Assembly (NCBI RefSeq): GCF_021654115.1
Contig: NZ_JAIWJF010000009.1
Coordinates: 1 to 64,000, forward strand
Direction of reading: 5' to 3'
DNA from: Furfurilactobacillus milii
GTDB lineage: Bacteria > Bacillota > Bacilli > Lactobacillales > Lactobacillaceae
Length of the DNA: 64,000 nt
The position numbers and the translations under genes were made by a program. How positions within the stretch are numbered: the stretch's first letter is position 1; every line of letters starts with the position of its first letter. A model generated the notes under the pieces. The model was not told the origin of the DNA. It worked only from the letters and a program-made list of their open reading frames with translations, and did not search any database. Positions 31,323 to 43,529 of this stretch are shown in pieces.

Positions 31323-31480
31323 CTCGAAGTGCTGTGCCTATCTGGCCCTGTCAGTTTTCCGTAATTTGCATTATCCGGTTGTCTTCACTTTAATTTTTCA
31401 GCGTGGTGAATATATACTTTCACCGAGCAAACAGCCTGTTATGAAAACTACACACGTGATTATAAACCCTTGCCTACTGT

Positions 31481-33094
<1,614 letters not shown>

Positions 33095-33215
33095 CTAAAT
33101 AAACGCTCCTTTTGTTTTTTCGGGGAAGCCTTAAACAAAGAAAAAGCCCCCAATTCATCTGAATTGGGAGCAACTAAAGTCTTCATTAACGTGCCCGTTC
33201 TGCTGAACGGTGCCC
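33095..33215 (-). promoter_or_regulatory. pyrG leader: CTP-sensing attenuator (reiterative transcription type)
   Basis: The predicted transcript starts 5'-GGGC (GGG at 33213-33215), 7 nt after the -10. About 40 nt on comes a terminator hairpin whose 5' arm begins GCTCCCAATTCA and 3' arm TGAATTGGGGGC, followed by TTTTTC (33141-33171). In Bacillus subtilis pyrG, low CTP causes stuttering that adds extra G residues at a GGGC start; the poly-G then pairs with the C/U-rich 5' arm and prevents termination. The same three parts are present here. The mechanism is inferred by analogy. Confidence 0.8.
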
Positions 33216-33222
33216 AAAAAAT

Positions 33223-33251
33223 ATAATACCGACTTCAAGTCATAACGTCAA
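33223..33251 (-). promoter_or_regulatory. pyrG promoter
   Basis: Minus strand TTGACG (33246-33251), 17-bp spacer, TATTAT (33223-33228). Confidence 0.8.
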
Positions 33252-33304
33252 GGATTTTATCCGGTAATTTTATTACTGGGTCAAACGAACAAACAACGCG
33301 TTAG

Positions 33305-33901
33305 TTATTCGTCGTCATCATCGTTTTCTTCATCCTCATCGTCATCATCATCTTCATCACTTAACTCTGCTAATTGACCTTCGATACCATCTGGCAATTC
33401 TTCTTCAGTAGCCTGATTCTCAGTATCGTCATCATCGCTGTCCTCATCGTTATCTTGAGTGTCAGCACCATCAACATCGTCATCAGAATCTTGACCAAAG
33501 TCATCATCTTCAGGATCATCATCATCGTAGTCGATAACATCATCGTCGTCGGCAGCGTCAGCCAGAAAGGCATTAACCTTACGGCGTTTCTTACGCTTTG
33601 GCTGATCCTCGTCTTCTTCACCATTAATAGTGGCTTCGTCGATGGAGTCAAACGCGTACCAAGTACGGAGTCCCCATGTGTTGTCACCAAGTGAAATGAA
33701 ACTACCGTCGACATTTAGGTCCGTATAGAATTGTGCAAAACGATCACGAATTTCTTCGTCACTTTTGCCCAAGTACTGTTGTACCTGGTTAGTTAAGTCG
33801 GCAAAGCCCATGGCTTCTCCGTGTTGTGAGAGAATTGCGTGCGCAACCTCAATCATCGACAATTCTTTCTTATTTTGACCTTCGAAAATTTTAAGTTCCA
33901 A
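33305..33901 (-). CDS. rpoE: RNA polymerase delta subunit
   Basis: The start is placed at TTG 33901 (AAAGGA upstream), giving 198 aa beginning (M)[19 protein letters not shown]. The folded N-terminal domain (about 1-90, ending near [13 protein letters not shown]) is followed by a highly acidic, disordered tail of Asp and Glu. Delta increases promoter selectivity and recycling of polymerase. Located just before pyrG, its usual neighbour in Bacilli. Confidence 0.95.
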   Translation of the reverse strand: MELKIFEGQNKKELSMIEVAHAILSQHGEAMGFADLTNQVQQYLGKSDEEIRDRFAQFYTDLNVDGSFISLGDNTWGLRTWYAFDSIDEATINGEEDEDQPKRKKRRKVNAFLADAADDDDVIDYDDDDPEDDDFGQDSDDDVDGADTQDNDEDSDDDDTENQATEEELPDGIEGQLAELSDEDDDDDEDEENDDDDE

Positions 33902-33945
33902 AATCAGGCCCGTCCTTTCGAGAGTGTACATCTTATCATAAGGTC

Positions 33946-34377
33946 TTAAGCTGTAAAATGCAATCTAATTTGATAATCACCGATTAATTGTTCGCCGGCC
34001 AGCAACTGGTAATCGATGGCAATTCGGCCTGCCGATAAATCATCACTCAACCTGACACTAAGATCAGTTGTTGCAACTTCGACGGCCATAATCCCATAAG
34101 GCGTCCGATATTGAGTCGTCACTGCCTTGCCGGTTAGAAAATGAAATTTGAGACCATTTTCACCAGAACGCGTCAAGACTACATCGTCTTCACCATTCAG
34201 CTTAAACGTCACTGGTGTTGACTGACCATTATCATCTTCAACATAACGTAAATAAATGTTGTCATTCACAATCACCAAGCGGCCTGGCAAATCAAAGTCA
34301 AATTGCTCGGTGTCATCATCTTGTGTAATGTTGGTCAATAAATGAACGGTGACAGCCTGTTCAAATTGTTGTGCCAC
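33946..34377 (-). CDS. DUF1934 family beta-barrel protein (YwiB-like)
   Basis: 143 aa from GTG 34377, chosen because GGGAGGT lies 6 bp upstream; any longer form would begin within unrelated sequence. Pattern [20 protein letters not shown], then [22 protein letters not shown] and [20 protein letters not shown] matches the lipocalin-like YwiB family. Function unknown in the family. It lies upstream of rpoE, as ywiB does near argS/rpoE/pyrG in Bacillus. Confidence 0.85.
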   Translation of the reverse strand: MAQQFEQAVTVHLLTNITQDDDTEQFDFDLPGRLVIVNDNIYLRYVEDDNGQSTPVTFKLNGEDDVVLTRSGENGLKFHFLTGKAVTTQYRTPYGIMAVEVATTDLSVRLSDDLSAGRIAIDYQLLAGEQLIGDYQIRLHFTA

Positions 34378-34679
34378 AAATCTACCTCCCAGTGTTATTT
34401 GAAATTTTCCATAAAACGCATTGAATATCAGTAAGAAATTATAACGCTTTTTAGATAAATTACCATTAATGAAACCTTGGTCCCTTTCATTTTGAAAATT
34501 GGGCTCAATGTCTTTCAATAATGCAGACCCCAGCGCGATTCGGTATAATGAAAGCAGTTGCTTTTAGCTATTCTTATAAATGAGATCGATATAGATAATA
34601 AATTAGCAAACGGACTCACTAATATGAGCCCATTCATTTCGTTTGCAATCCACAAAACGTTAAGAAATCAGGTGATTAC

Positions 34680-35504
34680 ATGATTGACGCACTTGCTCTT
34701 GCGCCGACAACAATGTTACTGTCGCAGCACTTCAAACAAGCTGACGGTTTAGCGACATTTTCAAACATGAATGCGCTACTTAGTCTTATTGAACATGAAA
34801 ATCAGCCCTTACTCCACTTTTGGTTACTCGATAACACGGTGATCATGGGGCTTCGCGATGCGGATGTGCCGCATTTGTCTGCTGCCCACAAAGTGCTCAC
34901 AGATCATGGTTACAGCGGATTCATCCGTAATTCAGGTGGGTTAGCTGTGGTAGCTGACGCCGGCGTTCTCAACATCAGCCTTTTTTTCCCACCCAGTTTG
35001 GTCAAACTAGGCGTCGATGATGCCTATGAACAAATGAAGTTGCTTGTTGACCGGGCGTTTCCTGAACTCCCCATTGATGCTGGCGAAGTCGCTCGTTCCT
35101 ACTGTCCGGGCACCTACGATCTGAGCGTAAATGGGCATAAGATTGCCGGCATGTCTCAACGCCGCCGGAATGGTGGCACCGTCATCATGTTATATCTGAG
35201 CGTGAACGGGAACCAAAATGCTCGTGCTCAATTAATTCACGATTTCTACACCGTGGGATTAGGACACGAAGAAAATAAATGGGATTTCCCTGATGTCGAT
35301 CCTGGCACCATGATGAATGTTGGCGACTTGTTACCGCAATCTTTAACTATTGAAGCAGCCCGTCAACGTTTTATTGACGCGGCACAGCAAAGTGGCACGC
35401 ATCTTGCTAAACAGCACTTGGCCACACTTATGCAAGAACCAGAATTTGGTGCTCACCTAGATTTTGAAGCCAAACGCTTGAGTCAGCATCAACCGAGTTT
35501 TTAA
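34680..35504 (+). CDS. lipoyl/octanoyl transferase, LipL-like
   Basis: 274 aa of the BPL/LplA/LipB fold. RNSGGLAVVADAGVLNISL (83-101) is the ligand-binding stretch. SYCPGTYDLSVNGHKIAG (140-157) contains Cys142, matching the catalytic Cys of Bacillus LipL, which moves octanoyl or lipoyl groups between GcvH and E2 subunits. LplA-type ligases lack this Cys, so amidotransfer is favoured over ATP-dependent ligation. Single gene on plus. Confidence 0.82.
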   Translation: MIDALALAPTTMLLSQHFKQADGLATFSNMNALLSLIEHENQPLLHFWLLDNTVIMGLRDADVPHLSAAHKVLTDHGYSGFIRNSGGLAVVADAGVLNISLFFPPSLVKLGVDDAYEQMKLLVDRAFPELPIDAGEVARSYCPGTYDLSVNGHKIAGMSQRRRNGGTVIMLYLSVNGNQNARAQLIHDFYTVGLGHEENKWDFPDVDPGTMMNVGDLLPQSLTIEAARQRFIDAAQQSGTHLAKQHLATLMQEPEFGAHLDFEAKRLSQHQPSF

Positions 35505-35566
35505 AGTCGCTACCACGGTCCTAGGAAAATTGAGTCGTATCCGTCACATATTTCAAGGAGGATTTA

Positions 35567-36940
35567 ATGGATTATCGTCATCAGTTATTACCACGTGAAA
35601 AAGTATTCCGCGATCCCGTTCACAATTATATCGCCGTTTCTTACCAGGTCATTTTGGATTTGATTGACACTAAAGAATTTCAGCGTTTGCGACGCGTCAA
35701 ACAACTGGGTGTGACCGAAGAGGTTTTTCATGGGGCAGAACACAGTCGCTTTGGGCATTCCTTAGGTGTATACGAAATTGCGCGACGAATCTGCGATAAC
35801 TTTGAACACGACTATCCGTCGCAAACGCCTGGGGACGGTCTGTGGGACGACCACGAGCGACTCGTTACGCTATGTGCGGCACTCTTGCACGATATTGGGC
35901 ATGGTGCTTACTCACATACGTTTGAACACATTTTTCACACGGACCATGAAGCAATTACTGCACAAATTCTGACTTCCCCCACTACCGAGGTCAACGCAGT
36001 GCTCAAACGGGTGTCGCCAGAATTTCCACAACAGGTTGCCAGCGTCATTCAACATACGTATCCTAATCCGCAAGTTGTTCAGATCATTTCCAGTCAATTG
36101 GACGCAGACCGAATGGATTATCTGTTACGTGACGCCTACTATACCGGTGCTGACTACGGTCGTTTCGACCTCACTCGTGTGTTGCGCGTGATGCGACCCT
36201 ACAAAGACGGGATTGCGTTTGATATCGACGGCATGCACGCTGTCGAAGATTACATTCTCAGTCGTTTTCAAATGTATCAACAAGTATACTTCCACCCTGT
36301 CTCCCGTGCCATGGAAGTCATTTTGGATCATCTTTTGTTACGTGCTAAGGACCGTTATGACAACCAGCCAGTCCGTGAAGACGGCTTTCGTCCCTTACTG
36401 CTTGAACCATTCTTTAACCACGATTGGACGCTAGCTGACTACTTAAAATTAGATGATGGCGTACTTAACACTTACTTCCTACACTGGGCTGACAGCGACG
36501 ACGCCGTGTTGTCGGACCTAGCCAATCGTTTCCTAAATCGCCGGCCCTTTAAATCTGTGGAATATACGAGCGAAACGGAAGATTTGTTGACGATTCTACG
36601 CGCCAAAATTGAAACGGCCGGCTATAACGTCAAGTACTACACTGCCACAAACGACAGTTACGATCTGCCATACAATGCAAACAGTCGCCAAACTCGCAAA
36701 CCAGCTGCCGAAATTCAACTGATGAAAAGTGACGGCTCCACCATTGAGTTATCATCACTGAGCCCGCTAGTTGCCGCCATTACTGGTCGTGAATTGGGTG
36801 ATCAGCGTTTCTTCTTTCCTCGGGAAATGTTGACCAAAAACGCAGAAAATGATTTATTTAGCCCAATTTACATTGAGTTTCAAAATTACATTCATAATGA
36901 TCAACTTATTCACCCTCAAGGAGAATCCTATGACAATTAA
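35567..36940 (+). CDS. HD-domain phosphohydrolase (YwfO-like)
   Basis: 457 aa. Metal-binding HD residues are visible: [14 protein letters not shown] (about 64-77), [19 protein letters not shown] (about 106-124) and [16 protein letters not shown] (about 177-192). Related Firmicute proteins hydrolyse dNTPs or nucleotides. It overlaps the next gene by 11 bp, indicating cotranscription with the HAD phosphatase. AAGGAGG precedes the start. Confidence 0.88.
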   Translation: MDYRHQLLPREKVFRDPVHNYIAVSYQVILDLIDTKEFQRLRRVKQLGVTEEVFHGAEHSRFGHSLGVYEIARRICDNFEHDYPSQTPGDGLWDDHERLVTLCAALLHDIGHGAYSHTFEHIFHTDHEAITAQILTSPTTEVNAVLKRVSPEFPQQVASVIQHTYPNPQVVQIISSQLDADRMDYLLRDAYYTGADYGRFDLTRVLRVMRPYKDGIAFDIDGMHAVEDYILSRFQMYQQVYFHPVSRAMEVILDHLLLRAKDRYDNQPVREDGFRPLLLEPFFNHDWTLADYLKLDDGVLNTYFLHWADSDDAVLSDLANRFLNRRPFKSVEYTSETEDLLTILRAKIETAGYNVKYYTATNDSYDLPYNANSRQTRKPAAEIQLMKSDGSTIELSSLSPLVAAITGRELGDQRFFFPREMLTKNAENDLFSPIYIEFQNYIHNDQLIHPQGESYDN

Positions 36941-37739
36941 AATGATTGCCATCGACATTGATGGCACGTTACTAAATGAAAAGAGTTCACTGAACCCAGC
37001 TACAATCAAAGCCGTTCAGGCAGCTCGTGATGCCGGTATCAAAGTTGTCCTATGTACTGGTCGCCCACTGACCGGTGTTCAAGATTACTTGGACCAACTT
37101 GGGCTCAGTGGTGACGACCAATACGTCATTACTTTCAACGGTGCATTAGCACAAACAATCAGTGGCAAAATTCTTGTTCGCCACACGTTGAATTACGATC
37201 AGTACCGTCAATTACAAAGTCTAAGTGAAACACTTGAAACACACTTTCACGTAGAAACTGAATCACACATTTATACAGCTAACAAAGACATCAGTCCTTA
37301 CACCATCGGCGAAGCCTTCTTAGTAAAAATGCCGATTCGTTACCGTGCCGTTGAAGAAATGCCAGCTAACATCACATTATCTAAGGCAATGTTCATCGAC
37401 GACCCAAAGATTATCAGTAGCGCGGTCGAAAAACTGCCTGACGATGTCAAACAAGACTTTTACTTTGTCCGTAGTGAACCCTACTTTCTTGAAGCCATGA
37501 ATAAAGCGGCTTCTAAGGGCAACGCAATCACCGGATTAGCGAGCGATTTGAGCTTTTCAATGGACGAAGTTATGGCTTTGGGCGACCAAGGCAACGATCT
37601 TTCCATGATCAAGGCTGCTGGTTGGGGTGTTGCAATGGGCAATGCCATTGACGAAGTTAAGGAAGCTGCCCAGGCTGTTACACTGACCAACAAAGAAGAC
37701 GGTGTCGCCGCCGCAATCAACAAATACGCACTAAATTAA
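36930..37739 (+). CDS. Cof-type HAD phosphatase
   Basis: The start at 36930 (AAGGAG upstream) gives 269 aa. Motif I is IDIDGTLL (6-13), with the Cof cap domain in the middle and motif [13 protein letters not shown] (about 212-222) near the end. Members dephosphorylate sugar phosphates, PLP or FMN precursors; substrate not predictable. Second gene of the HD-HAD pair. Confidence 0.92.
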   Translation: MTIKMIAIDIDGTLLNEKSSLNPATIKAVQAARDAGIKVVLCTGRPLTGVQDYLDQLGLSGDDQYVITFNGALAQTISGKILVRHTLNYDQYRQLQSLSETLETHFHVETESHIYTANKDISPYTIGEAFLVKMPIRYRAVEEMPANITLSKAMFIDDPKIISSAVEKLPDDVKQDFYFVRSEPYFLEAMNKAASKGNAITGLASDLSFSMDEVMALGDQGNDLSMIKAAGWGVAMGNAIDEVKEAAQAVTLTNKEDGVAAAINKYALN

Positions 37740-37763
37740 TCGGAACAATTTAATCTAAAGCAC

Positions 37764-37806
37764 AAAACGCACTGCATTCCAAGTTTTAAGGAATTGCAGT
37801 GCGTTT
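37764..37806. terminator. terminator of the HD-HAD pair
   Basis: AAAACGCACTGCA.TTCC/GGAA.TGCAGTGCGTTTT, near-perfect with T-runs on both strands. Confidence 0.85.
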
Positions 37807-37820
37807 TGTTATGTCTGTAC

Positions 37821-38268
37821 CGTTCCGCGGACCAGAAACGCCGTTCCGTGGGACCGGTCTCAGCCTCCTAAAACCCGGAGTCTTTAACCTTGATTATGAG
37901 CCGAAAAAACCGTCTCATAAGTCATCCCGCAACACTAAGCGGCCAAATTCATGCCGCTAAATGTTGCCGACACGAAACTCTGTTTCTGGTCCGCTCCACT
38001 CTTCTCACAATTATTCTTTTGGGCTCACAGTCAAGCCACTGTCCTGTCAAAAATGTTGCCACAATAGTAGCTGGAAGGCGTCAACAGTGATACCGAGCCG
38101 TGAAGGTAACGTTAATTCGAGTGGTTTGCTCGAATTTAGGTTACGGACGGCCCGTAAAGACTCGGCTCCTCACGAGGCTTTGCGGCGGGGTGAAAGACTC
38201 CGAACTTGGGAGACTTGAACCGATCCCACAGCGAGCGTGTCACTGTTGCTGTTGACAACTGAAAGCAC
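37821..38268. repeat. Element C: facing pair of structured modules (type 2 left, type 1 right)
   Basis: Left module 37821-38000, right module 38069-38266, centre only 68 bp. Left-module stems: closing GCGGACCAGAAAC/GTTTCTGGTCCGC; TTATGAG/CTCATAA; GCAACA/TGTTGC with GCGGC/GCCGC inside. Right-module stems: CAACAGTG/CACTGTTG (closing), GTAAC/GTTAC with AATTCGAG/CTCGAATT. The left module ends CACGAAACTCTG..., shared with the left module of element F but not with the others. Lies between convergent genes. No conserved reading frame. Confidence 0.85.
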
Positions 38269-38290
38269 ACAGCCAACTAAAGTGGACCAC

Positions 38291-38659
38291 TCAGAGCGTG
38301 ACTACAACGGCGATGATAATGAGAATGGCACCATCGATCCAGAGCCACCGATTCCAATCGGAAAATCGAAGTGGTTCATTCTTTTTAACGGCAATATCAC
38401 GTGTGTTCATCTTAGGCTCAGGTTTCTTATCCGCCTTTTCTTTATACGTTTGTTTACGGCGTCTGCGAAATCCGGCAAACAAATGTGCATGACTCAATTG
38501 CATCACCACGCCAATAACAATTAGCACCAATCCAATCATAAAAAATATATCGGACAGTTTAACTAATGAAACGCCACTTGCCCAGGCGATGCCACCAATA
38601 ATGGCACAAACGATTAAACCAATCGCTGAACATATTGTTGGTCGTTGTTTTTGTCGCAT
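38291..38659 (-). CDS. small membrane protein of unknown function
   Basis: 122 aa. Two hydrophobic segments near the N-terminus (about 9-28 and 36-54), a basic cytoplasmic stretch (RRRRKQTYKEKADKKPEPK) and a third at the C-terminus (about 104-121). It may belong to the DUF3899-type membrane proteins by layout, but I do not recognise it firmly. The stop lies about 23 bp from element C. Followed upstream by the lipoprotein gene's terminator, so expressed alone. Confidence 0.6.
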   Translation of the reverse strand: MRQKQRPTICSAIGLIVCAIIGGIAWASGVSLVKLSDIFFMIGLVLIVIGVVMQLSHAHLFAGFRRRRKQTYKEKADKKPEPKMNTRDIAVKKNEPLRFSDWNRWLWIDGAILIIIAVVVTL

Positions 38660-38707
38660 CTTTTACGTCTCCAAACTAATCTTTGTGATAAATCTGTTGT
38701 AACTAAA

Positions 38708-38732
38708 AATACCGCAAATGTCTGCGGTATTA
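38708..38732 (-). terminator. terminator of the lipoprotein gene
   Basis: AATACCGCA/TGCGGTATT stem; minus strand continues TTTTTAG. Confidence 0.85.
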
Positions 38733-38758
38733 AAGTCCAAATTATATTTAGCTAATCA

Positions 38759-39712
38759 CTAATGGTTTGACTGCGTCGTTGAAGTACTGCTGTCGGTTGT
38801 TGGTGTGTTAACCGTGTTAGCCCCACCATTGCCAGCATCGGCTCCAGAAAAGACGGTGGTTACTTCTTTGTTTGCTGGTGTGTAAGTGTAAACACCGGAA
38901 AGATTGCTGATGTTTGCATCAGGAGCTTGGGTTCGAACGTCGATTTGGTAGGTGCCATTCCCGTTGTTAATAACGGTGTATTGACGACTGCCATTTGTCT
39001 CGTTGTAACCCATCTGGCTTCTAAAGTTTGACAGAACCCCGTTCGTGGAAGTTGCAGTTGAAGTGCTACCCTTCGTCGTACTGTTACTGTTCAATACAGG
39101 CTGTTGTGTTGTTTCACTGTTTGTCTTCGATACCGAAGAAACGCTACTCTGTCCGTTTACATTGCCTGTAACTTGACTAACTTGTTGGCTATTAGTTACA
39201 CGACTGCTGTCTTGTTGACCGCTCGTAGAAACAGTTCCCGAAGCGACTTTGCTCAAACTGGTTTGAGTTGCGTTACCCTTAACAGAACTACTCTGTGTTG
39301 AACTACTTTGTGTTGAATTGCTCTGAATCGAGCCGCCTCGAACAGAACTACTTGGTACTACACTGCTTTGAACGCTAGTAGTCTGCGCCGAACTCGTCGA
39401 TGCGGTGCTTACATTAGATGATGCCGTGTCCGAATCAGAAACAGCACTAGTCTCGGAAGCAGATGAACTTGTCCCCGTTACGGCTAATGAAGACTGATCA
39501 CTAGAAGAACTGGTTGTAGCAGGTGCGACCGTTGTAACATTCGACGTCTGGGTAGGAACCTTTACGTCGCTCTTACGGCTGCTACAAACACTATCTGAAT
39601 GATGCCCCTCGCTGACTGTCGTCGCAGAAGTACTTGCACAAGCAGTCAACAGAACCGTACTGACCAAAATTACACTACCTGTCATCATTTTCTTAAATGT
39701 TTGAATGCTCAT
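38759..39712 (-). CDS. Ser/Thr-rich surface lipoprotein
   Basis: 317 aa from ATG 39712 (GGGGG 8 bp upstream; a TTG 30 bp earlier is possible but too near its AGGAG). The signal peptide ends in the lipobox LLTAC (Cys about 25). Residues about 30-235 are a low-complexity Ser/Thr/Gln/Val stretch, probably an extended, perhaps glycosylated stalk. A short C-terminal folded segment follows (QYTVINNGNGTYQIDVRTQ, VYTYTPANKEVTTVFSG). No LPxTG anchor. Function unknown. Confidence 0.75.
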   Translation of the reverse strand: MSIQTFKKMMTGSVILVSTVLLTACASTSATTVSEGHHSDSVCSSRKSDVKVPTQTSNVTTVAPATTSSSSDQSSLAVTGTSSSASETSAVSDSDTASSNVSTASTSSAQTTSVQSSVVPSSSVRGGSIQSNSTQSSSTQSSSVKGNATQTSLSKVASGTVSTSGQQDSSRVTNSQQVSQVTGNVNGQSSVSSVSKTNSETTQQPVLNSNSTTKGSTSTATSTNGVLSNFRSQMGYNETNGSRQYTVINNGNGTYQIDVRTQAPDANISNLSGVYTYTPANKEVTTVFSGADAGNGGANTVNTPTTDSSTSTTQSNH

Positions 39713-39767
39713 TTTATGTACCCCCGCTCTGACACGTTTCAAATCTCCTGTGCCTTTTGATACTTAA

Positions 39768-39776
39768 AGTATATCA
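39768..39776 (-). promoter_or_regulatory. extended -10 promoter for the lipoprotein gene
   Basis: Minus strand TGATATACT about 55 bp upstream of the start. No clear -35. The rest of the gap to prs (39780-40077) holds only the prs terminator. Confidence 0.45.
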
Positions 39777-39958
39777 CTTGTAACAAAAATTACGTGATTA
39801 TGTCATTATTGTTACATATCGAAAGAAAAGCTTAATAACTTCAACATTTTATGATATAGACGGTGAAATAATGGGATTGGAACCTAACAACTCAATTTAA
39901 CACTTGGTAAAAGTGCCGCAACCGCGAGCCAGAACGCTGTCATTTACCCGTTTGACAC

Positions 39959-39998
39959 AAAAACGACGTTCATGGAAAGGACCATGAACGTCGTTTTT
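39959..39998. terminator. prs terminator (bidirectional)
   Basis: Perfect 17-bp stem AAAAACGACGTTCATGG/CCATGAACGTCGTTTTT with a 6-nt loop; the prs stop is 80 bp away on minus. Confidence 0.9.
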
Positions 39999-40077
39999 AC
40001 CTGAGCAAGTCACCCTAGTACACCTTGCTCTCGTTTATTCGAAGCTAATTAAATTAGACTATTTAACTAATCGAAAA

Positions 40078-41064
40078 TCAGTTGTTACGGCCGTCCCGGT
40101 GAAAACGGGTCCGGAACAACGGGCTAACAGCCTTGTTTTCATTGATCCGGCGAATTGCATCCCCAACCAGTGGTGCAATGGACACTTGAACTAACTTGTC
40201 GAAATGTTTCTCTTCTGGCAAGTTAATTGAGTCGGTCACAACCACTTGTTTAAATGGCGATGCTTTCAAACGGTCAACTGCTGGGCCAGACAACACAGCG
40301 TGTGAACAACAAGCGTAAACTTCTTCTGCACCTGCATCCATCAATGCCTTGGCTCCCAAAGTAATCGTACCGGCTGTATCAATCATGTCATCAATCATGA
40401 TACATTTCTTACCCTTGACGTCACCAATAATGTTCATAATCTCGGCCACGTTGGCACGAGGGCGACGTTTGTCAATAATCGCAATTGGTGCTTTAAGGAA
40501 CTCTGCCAAGGCACGCGCACGTGTCACTCCACCGTGATCCGGTGAAACCACCACTGCATGTTCAGCAATGTGATTCGTAATGAAATAGTCAGCTAACAAT
40601 GGTGCTGCCATCATGTGATCAACCGGAATATCAAAGAATCCCTGAATTTGAGCAGCATGCAAGTCTAACGCCAATAGTCGGGTCGCACCAGCTTTTTCAA
40701 GCATATCTGCGACCAGTTTAGCGGTGATAGGTTCACGTGAACGCGCTTTACGATCCTGACGGGCATAGCCATAGTAAGGAACAACCAAGTTGATTGTATT
40801 AGCACTGGCACGACGTAGTGCATCAATCATAATCAACAATTCCATCAAATTATCGTTAACAGGTGCTGATGTGGACTGAATCAAATAAACGTTGTCCCCA
40901 CGCACACTTTCTTCGATATTAATGCGAATTTCACCATCACTGAAACGATCCACAGAAGTTTTACCTAATTCAACACCAACTTCATTAGCAATTTTTTCTG
41001 CCAGGGGGCGGTTTGAATTCAGCGCAAAAATCTTCAGTTTGGGGTCAAAATATTGAGTTGACAT
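40078..41064 (-). CDS. prs: ribose-phosphate pyrophosphokinase
   Basis: Makes PRPP from ribose 5-phosphate and ATP for purine, pyrimidine, His and Trp synthesis. 328 aa: ATP-binding region around 95-110 ([16 protein letters not shown]), [17 protein letters not shown] (about 130-146), PRPP loop [12 protein letters not shown] (about 217-228). Downstream of purR-glmU, the usual lactobacillar order. Confidence 0.97.
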   Translation of the reverse strand: MSTQYFDPKLKIFALNSNRPLAEKIANEVGVELGKTSVDRFSDGEIRINIEESVRGDNVYLIQSTSAPVNDNLMELLIMIDALRRASANTINLVVPYYGYARQDRKARSREPITAKLVADMLEKAGATRLLALDLHAAQIQGFFDIPVDHMMAAPLLADYFITNHIAEHAVVVSPDHGGVTRARALAEFLKAPIAIIDKRRPRANVAEIMNIIGDVKGKKCIMIDDMIDTAGTITLGAKALMDAGAEEVYACCSHAVLSGPAVDRLKASPFKQVVVTDSINLPEEKHFDKLVQVSIAPLVGDAIRRINENKAVSPLFRTRFHRDGRNN

Positions 41065-41155
41065 GTTCCCTCCACAAAGGATAATTTAATTTTTTCATAC
41101 TCATTTGTTATAGCTCAATGGTACTCATTAACGGTCATTGACGCAACTATCTGCA

Positions 41156-42538
41156 CTATTTGTCTTCCGGTTTGTGCGGTAATTTTGACCAATAATCCGG
41201 TTTGTTAGTTTGACGTTCACGGGCAATCGCCATGTCATGACGCGCAACATCCTTTGTAATCGTTGAACCAGCAGCAATAAACGAGTGATCCGCGACGTTA
41301 AGCGGCGCAACCAAATTGGAATTACTGCCAATGAAGCTGTGGTCGCCCACAATAGATTCATGTTTGCCAACACCATCGTAGTTAACAAACACAACGCCAC
41401 AGCCGACATTAATATCCGTTCCTAATTGAGCATTCCCGACATAGGTCAAGTGGCCTACTTTAGTCCGTGCACCAATAGTCGCTTTCTTAATCTCAACAAA
41501 GTTGCCCAGGTGAACGTTTTCACCAATATGAGCATCTGGCCGCAAGTGACTCATTGGACCAATATCAGAGCCATCAGCCATGTCACTATCCTCAATGAAT
41601 GAAGAAGTAACCGTGACACCATCGTGAATCACACTATTACGAATTTCGGAATTGGCGCCAATCATACAATCCTCGCCAATGACCGTGTGCCCCTTTAACT
41701 GAACATTAGGTTCAATAATAGTGTCAGCACCAATTTTAACGTCCACATCAACGTACGTATGATCCGGATCGATAAAGGTCACACCATTTGCCATGTGTTC
41801 CTCATTGATGCGGCGTTGCATAACTTTTGTCGCTGTTGCCAAAGCTTTGCGGTCATTAACACCCATTGATTCACTGAAATCACTCATGCGGTAAGCGCCG
41901 ACCCGTTGACCGGCTGCCTTTAAGATTTCGATGACATCAGTTAGGTAATACTCACCTTGGGCATTGTCGTTTTTAACTTGGTGGAGTGCATTGAATAAGG
42001 CTTTGTTATCGAAAACGTACACACCGGTATTAATTTCCTTAACAGCCTGTTCTTCTGATGTAGCGTCCTTTTGTTCCACAATTTTTTCTACAAGCCCAAT
42101 ATCATTTCGGATAATCCGGCCGTAACCAGTCGGGTTGGGCGCAATCGACGTCAGGATCGTACCGACATCGCCCTTAGCTTCGTGATAATCAAACAGTTTT
42201 TGAAGTGTTTCAGCCCGAAACAACGGTGTATCACCACTGACAATCAGTGTGACACCATCGACGTCGCCTAGTAACGGTTCTGTTTGTAACACGGCATGAC
42301 CCGTACCCAATTGTTCTTTCTGCATTGCATATTGCGTGCGGTCACCCAATTGTTTGCGAACATCATCTGCCCCATAGCCAACAATTGTCACGATCCGGTC
42401 CATGTTGGTCGATTCCACCTGGGTCAACACGTGATCGACCATTGTTTTACCACACACCCGGTGCAGAACTTTGTACAGCTTCGATTTCATGCGGGTTCCT
42501 TTACCAGCCGCAAGAATAATGGTATTTCTCGAACTCAT
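41156..42538 (-). CDS. glmU: bifunctional GlmU (GlcN-1-P acetyltransferase / GlcNAc-1-P uridyltransferase)
   Basis: Final two steps to UDP-GlcNAc. 460 aa: N-terminal uridyltransferase with [18 protein letters not shown] (8-25), and a C-terminal left-handed beta-helix made of hexapeptide repeats with acetyltransferase residues near [11 protein letters not shown] and [12 protein letters not shown]. It lies 12 bp after purR, as in Bacillus. Confidence 0.97.
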   Translation of the reverse strand: MSSRNTIILAAGKGTRMKSKLYKVLHRVCGKTMVDHVLTQVESTNMDRIVTIVGYGADDVRKQLGDRTQYAMQKEQLGTGHAVLQTEPLLGDVDGVTLIVSGDTPLFRAETLQKLFDYHEAKGDVGTILTSIAPNPTGYGRIIRNDIGLVEKIVEQKDATSEEQAVKEINTGVYVFDNKALFNALHQVKNDNAQGEYYLTDVIEILKAAGQRVGAYRMSDFSESMGVNDRKALATATKVMQRRINEEHMANGVTFIDPDHTYVDVDVKIGADTIIEPNVQLKGHTVIGEDCMIGANSEIRNSVIHDGVTVTSSFIEDSDMADGSDIGPMSHLRPDAHIGENVHLGNFVEIKKATIGARTKVGHLTYVGNAQLGTDINVGCGVVFVNYDGVGKHESIVGDHSFIGSNSNLVAPLNVADHSFIAAGSTITKDVARHDMAIARERQTNKPDYWSKLPHKPEDK

Positions 42539-42550
42539 TGAAAAACTTAC

Positions 42551-43387
42551 CTACCTTTCATTGCCAAACACACGGTGCATATAGTTCCCGGGTGTGGCCC
42601 GAATTGGTTCCGATTCACTCTGTAATGTTTCAACATGCAGTAATGATGTAAAGTTTTCAGATTGACGTTCGCCATTAAAACGGCCTTCGCCAAACACGGT
42701 GATTCCGGCAACCTCACAATCCAGTTCACGAACTAAGCTAGCAAGACCAGAAATGGTGCCGCCACCCTTAACAAAGTCATCCACAATCAATACCCGTGAA
42801 CCAGCTGGCAGGGCACGTTTGGAAATCTGCATTTTTTCGATGGCCGTCGATGAGCCAGATACATAGTTCACACTGACCGTAGCACCATCTGTGATGGCAC
42901 CGTCTTGACGAGCAATGACAAATGGCACGTTCAATTGTTCCGCAACAGCCTGGGCTATCGGAATCCCCTTCACAGAAACCGTCAATACCATATCAATGGT
43001 TTGGTTCATGTATTGAGTCGCAATCAAACGCCCGATCTGGCGCAATACCTCTGGCTGACCCAACAGGTCAGATAAATAAACATAACCACCAGGCATTACC
43101 CGATGGGAGTCCGAAACTTCTTTACATAAATAATCGATGTATTCAGAAGCATCTTCCTTCAGGATATACGGAATAAACCGAGCACCACCCGCAGCACCGG
43201 GCAGAGTTTCTAACAAACCGGTTCCACGTTCCTGAAAGGTTCGTTTTAAAATGGTTAAATCTTCACTAATCGATGATTTGGCTGACTCATAACGCTCCGC
43301 AAAAAAGGACAACGAAACCAGTGTCCGTGGTCGTTCCAGTAAGAAGCGCGTCATGTCAATCAATCGATCTGATCGTCTAACTTTCAC
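42551..43387 (-). CDS. purR: purine operon repressor PurR (PRPP-responsive)
   Basis: 278 aa: N-terminal winged helix (about 1-75) and a PRTase-like domain with the PRPP loop VLIVDDFVKGGGTISG (about 202-217). In Bacilli PurR binds PurBox pairs and is released by PRPP. Genetic linkage with prs, whose product is its effector, is notable. Likely cotranscribed with glmU. Confidence 0.95.
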   Translation of the reverse strand: MKVRRSDRLIDMTRFLLERPRTLVSLSFFAERYESAKSSISEDLTILKRTFQERGTGLLETLPGAAGGARFIPYILKEDASEYIDYLCKEVSDSHRVMPGGYVYLSDLLGQPEVLRQIGRLIATQYMNQTIDMVLTVSVKGIPIAQAVAEQLNVPFVIARQDGAITDGATVSVNYVSGSSTAIEKMQISKRALPAGSRVLIVDDFVKGGGTISGLASLVRELDCEVAGITVFGEGRFNGERQSENFTSLLHVETLQSESEPIRATPGNYMHRVFGNER

Positions 43388-43491
43388 GTTTAGCTACCTC
43401 AACTCATTTTTAATTTCACAATGAACGACAAAAAGCGTTCTTTCCTTGGTTAATAATAGCACAACGTTCGTAATTACTGGGCGCTTCTCAC

Positions 43492-43514
43492 AAAAAAAGC
43501 GCCGTTTCCGACGC
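43492..43514 (-). terminator. terminator of the metal-ABC operon
   Basis: Minus strand GCGTCG-GAAA-CGGCGC stem-loop with a GNRA tetraloop, then TTTTTTT. Confidence 0.9.
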
Positions 43515-43529
43515 CGTTCTCATACCACT

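Noticed and set aside
31021-31480. Plus-strand frame of 93 codons (31249-31530)
   Set aside because: It runs through the pyrG terminator hairpin, has no ribosome site, and ends inside pyrG on the other strand.
33370-33714. Long frames opposite and alongside rpoE
   Set aside because: Caused by GAT/GAA repeats of the acidic delta-subunit tail; no independent support.
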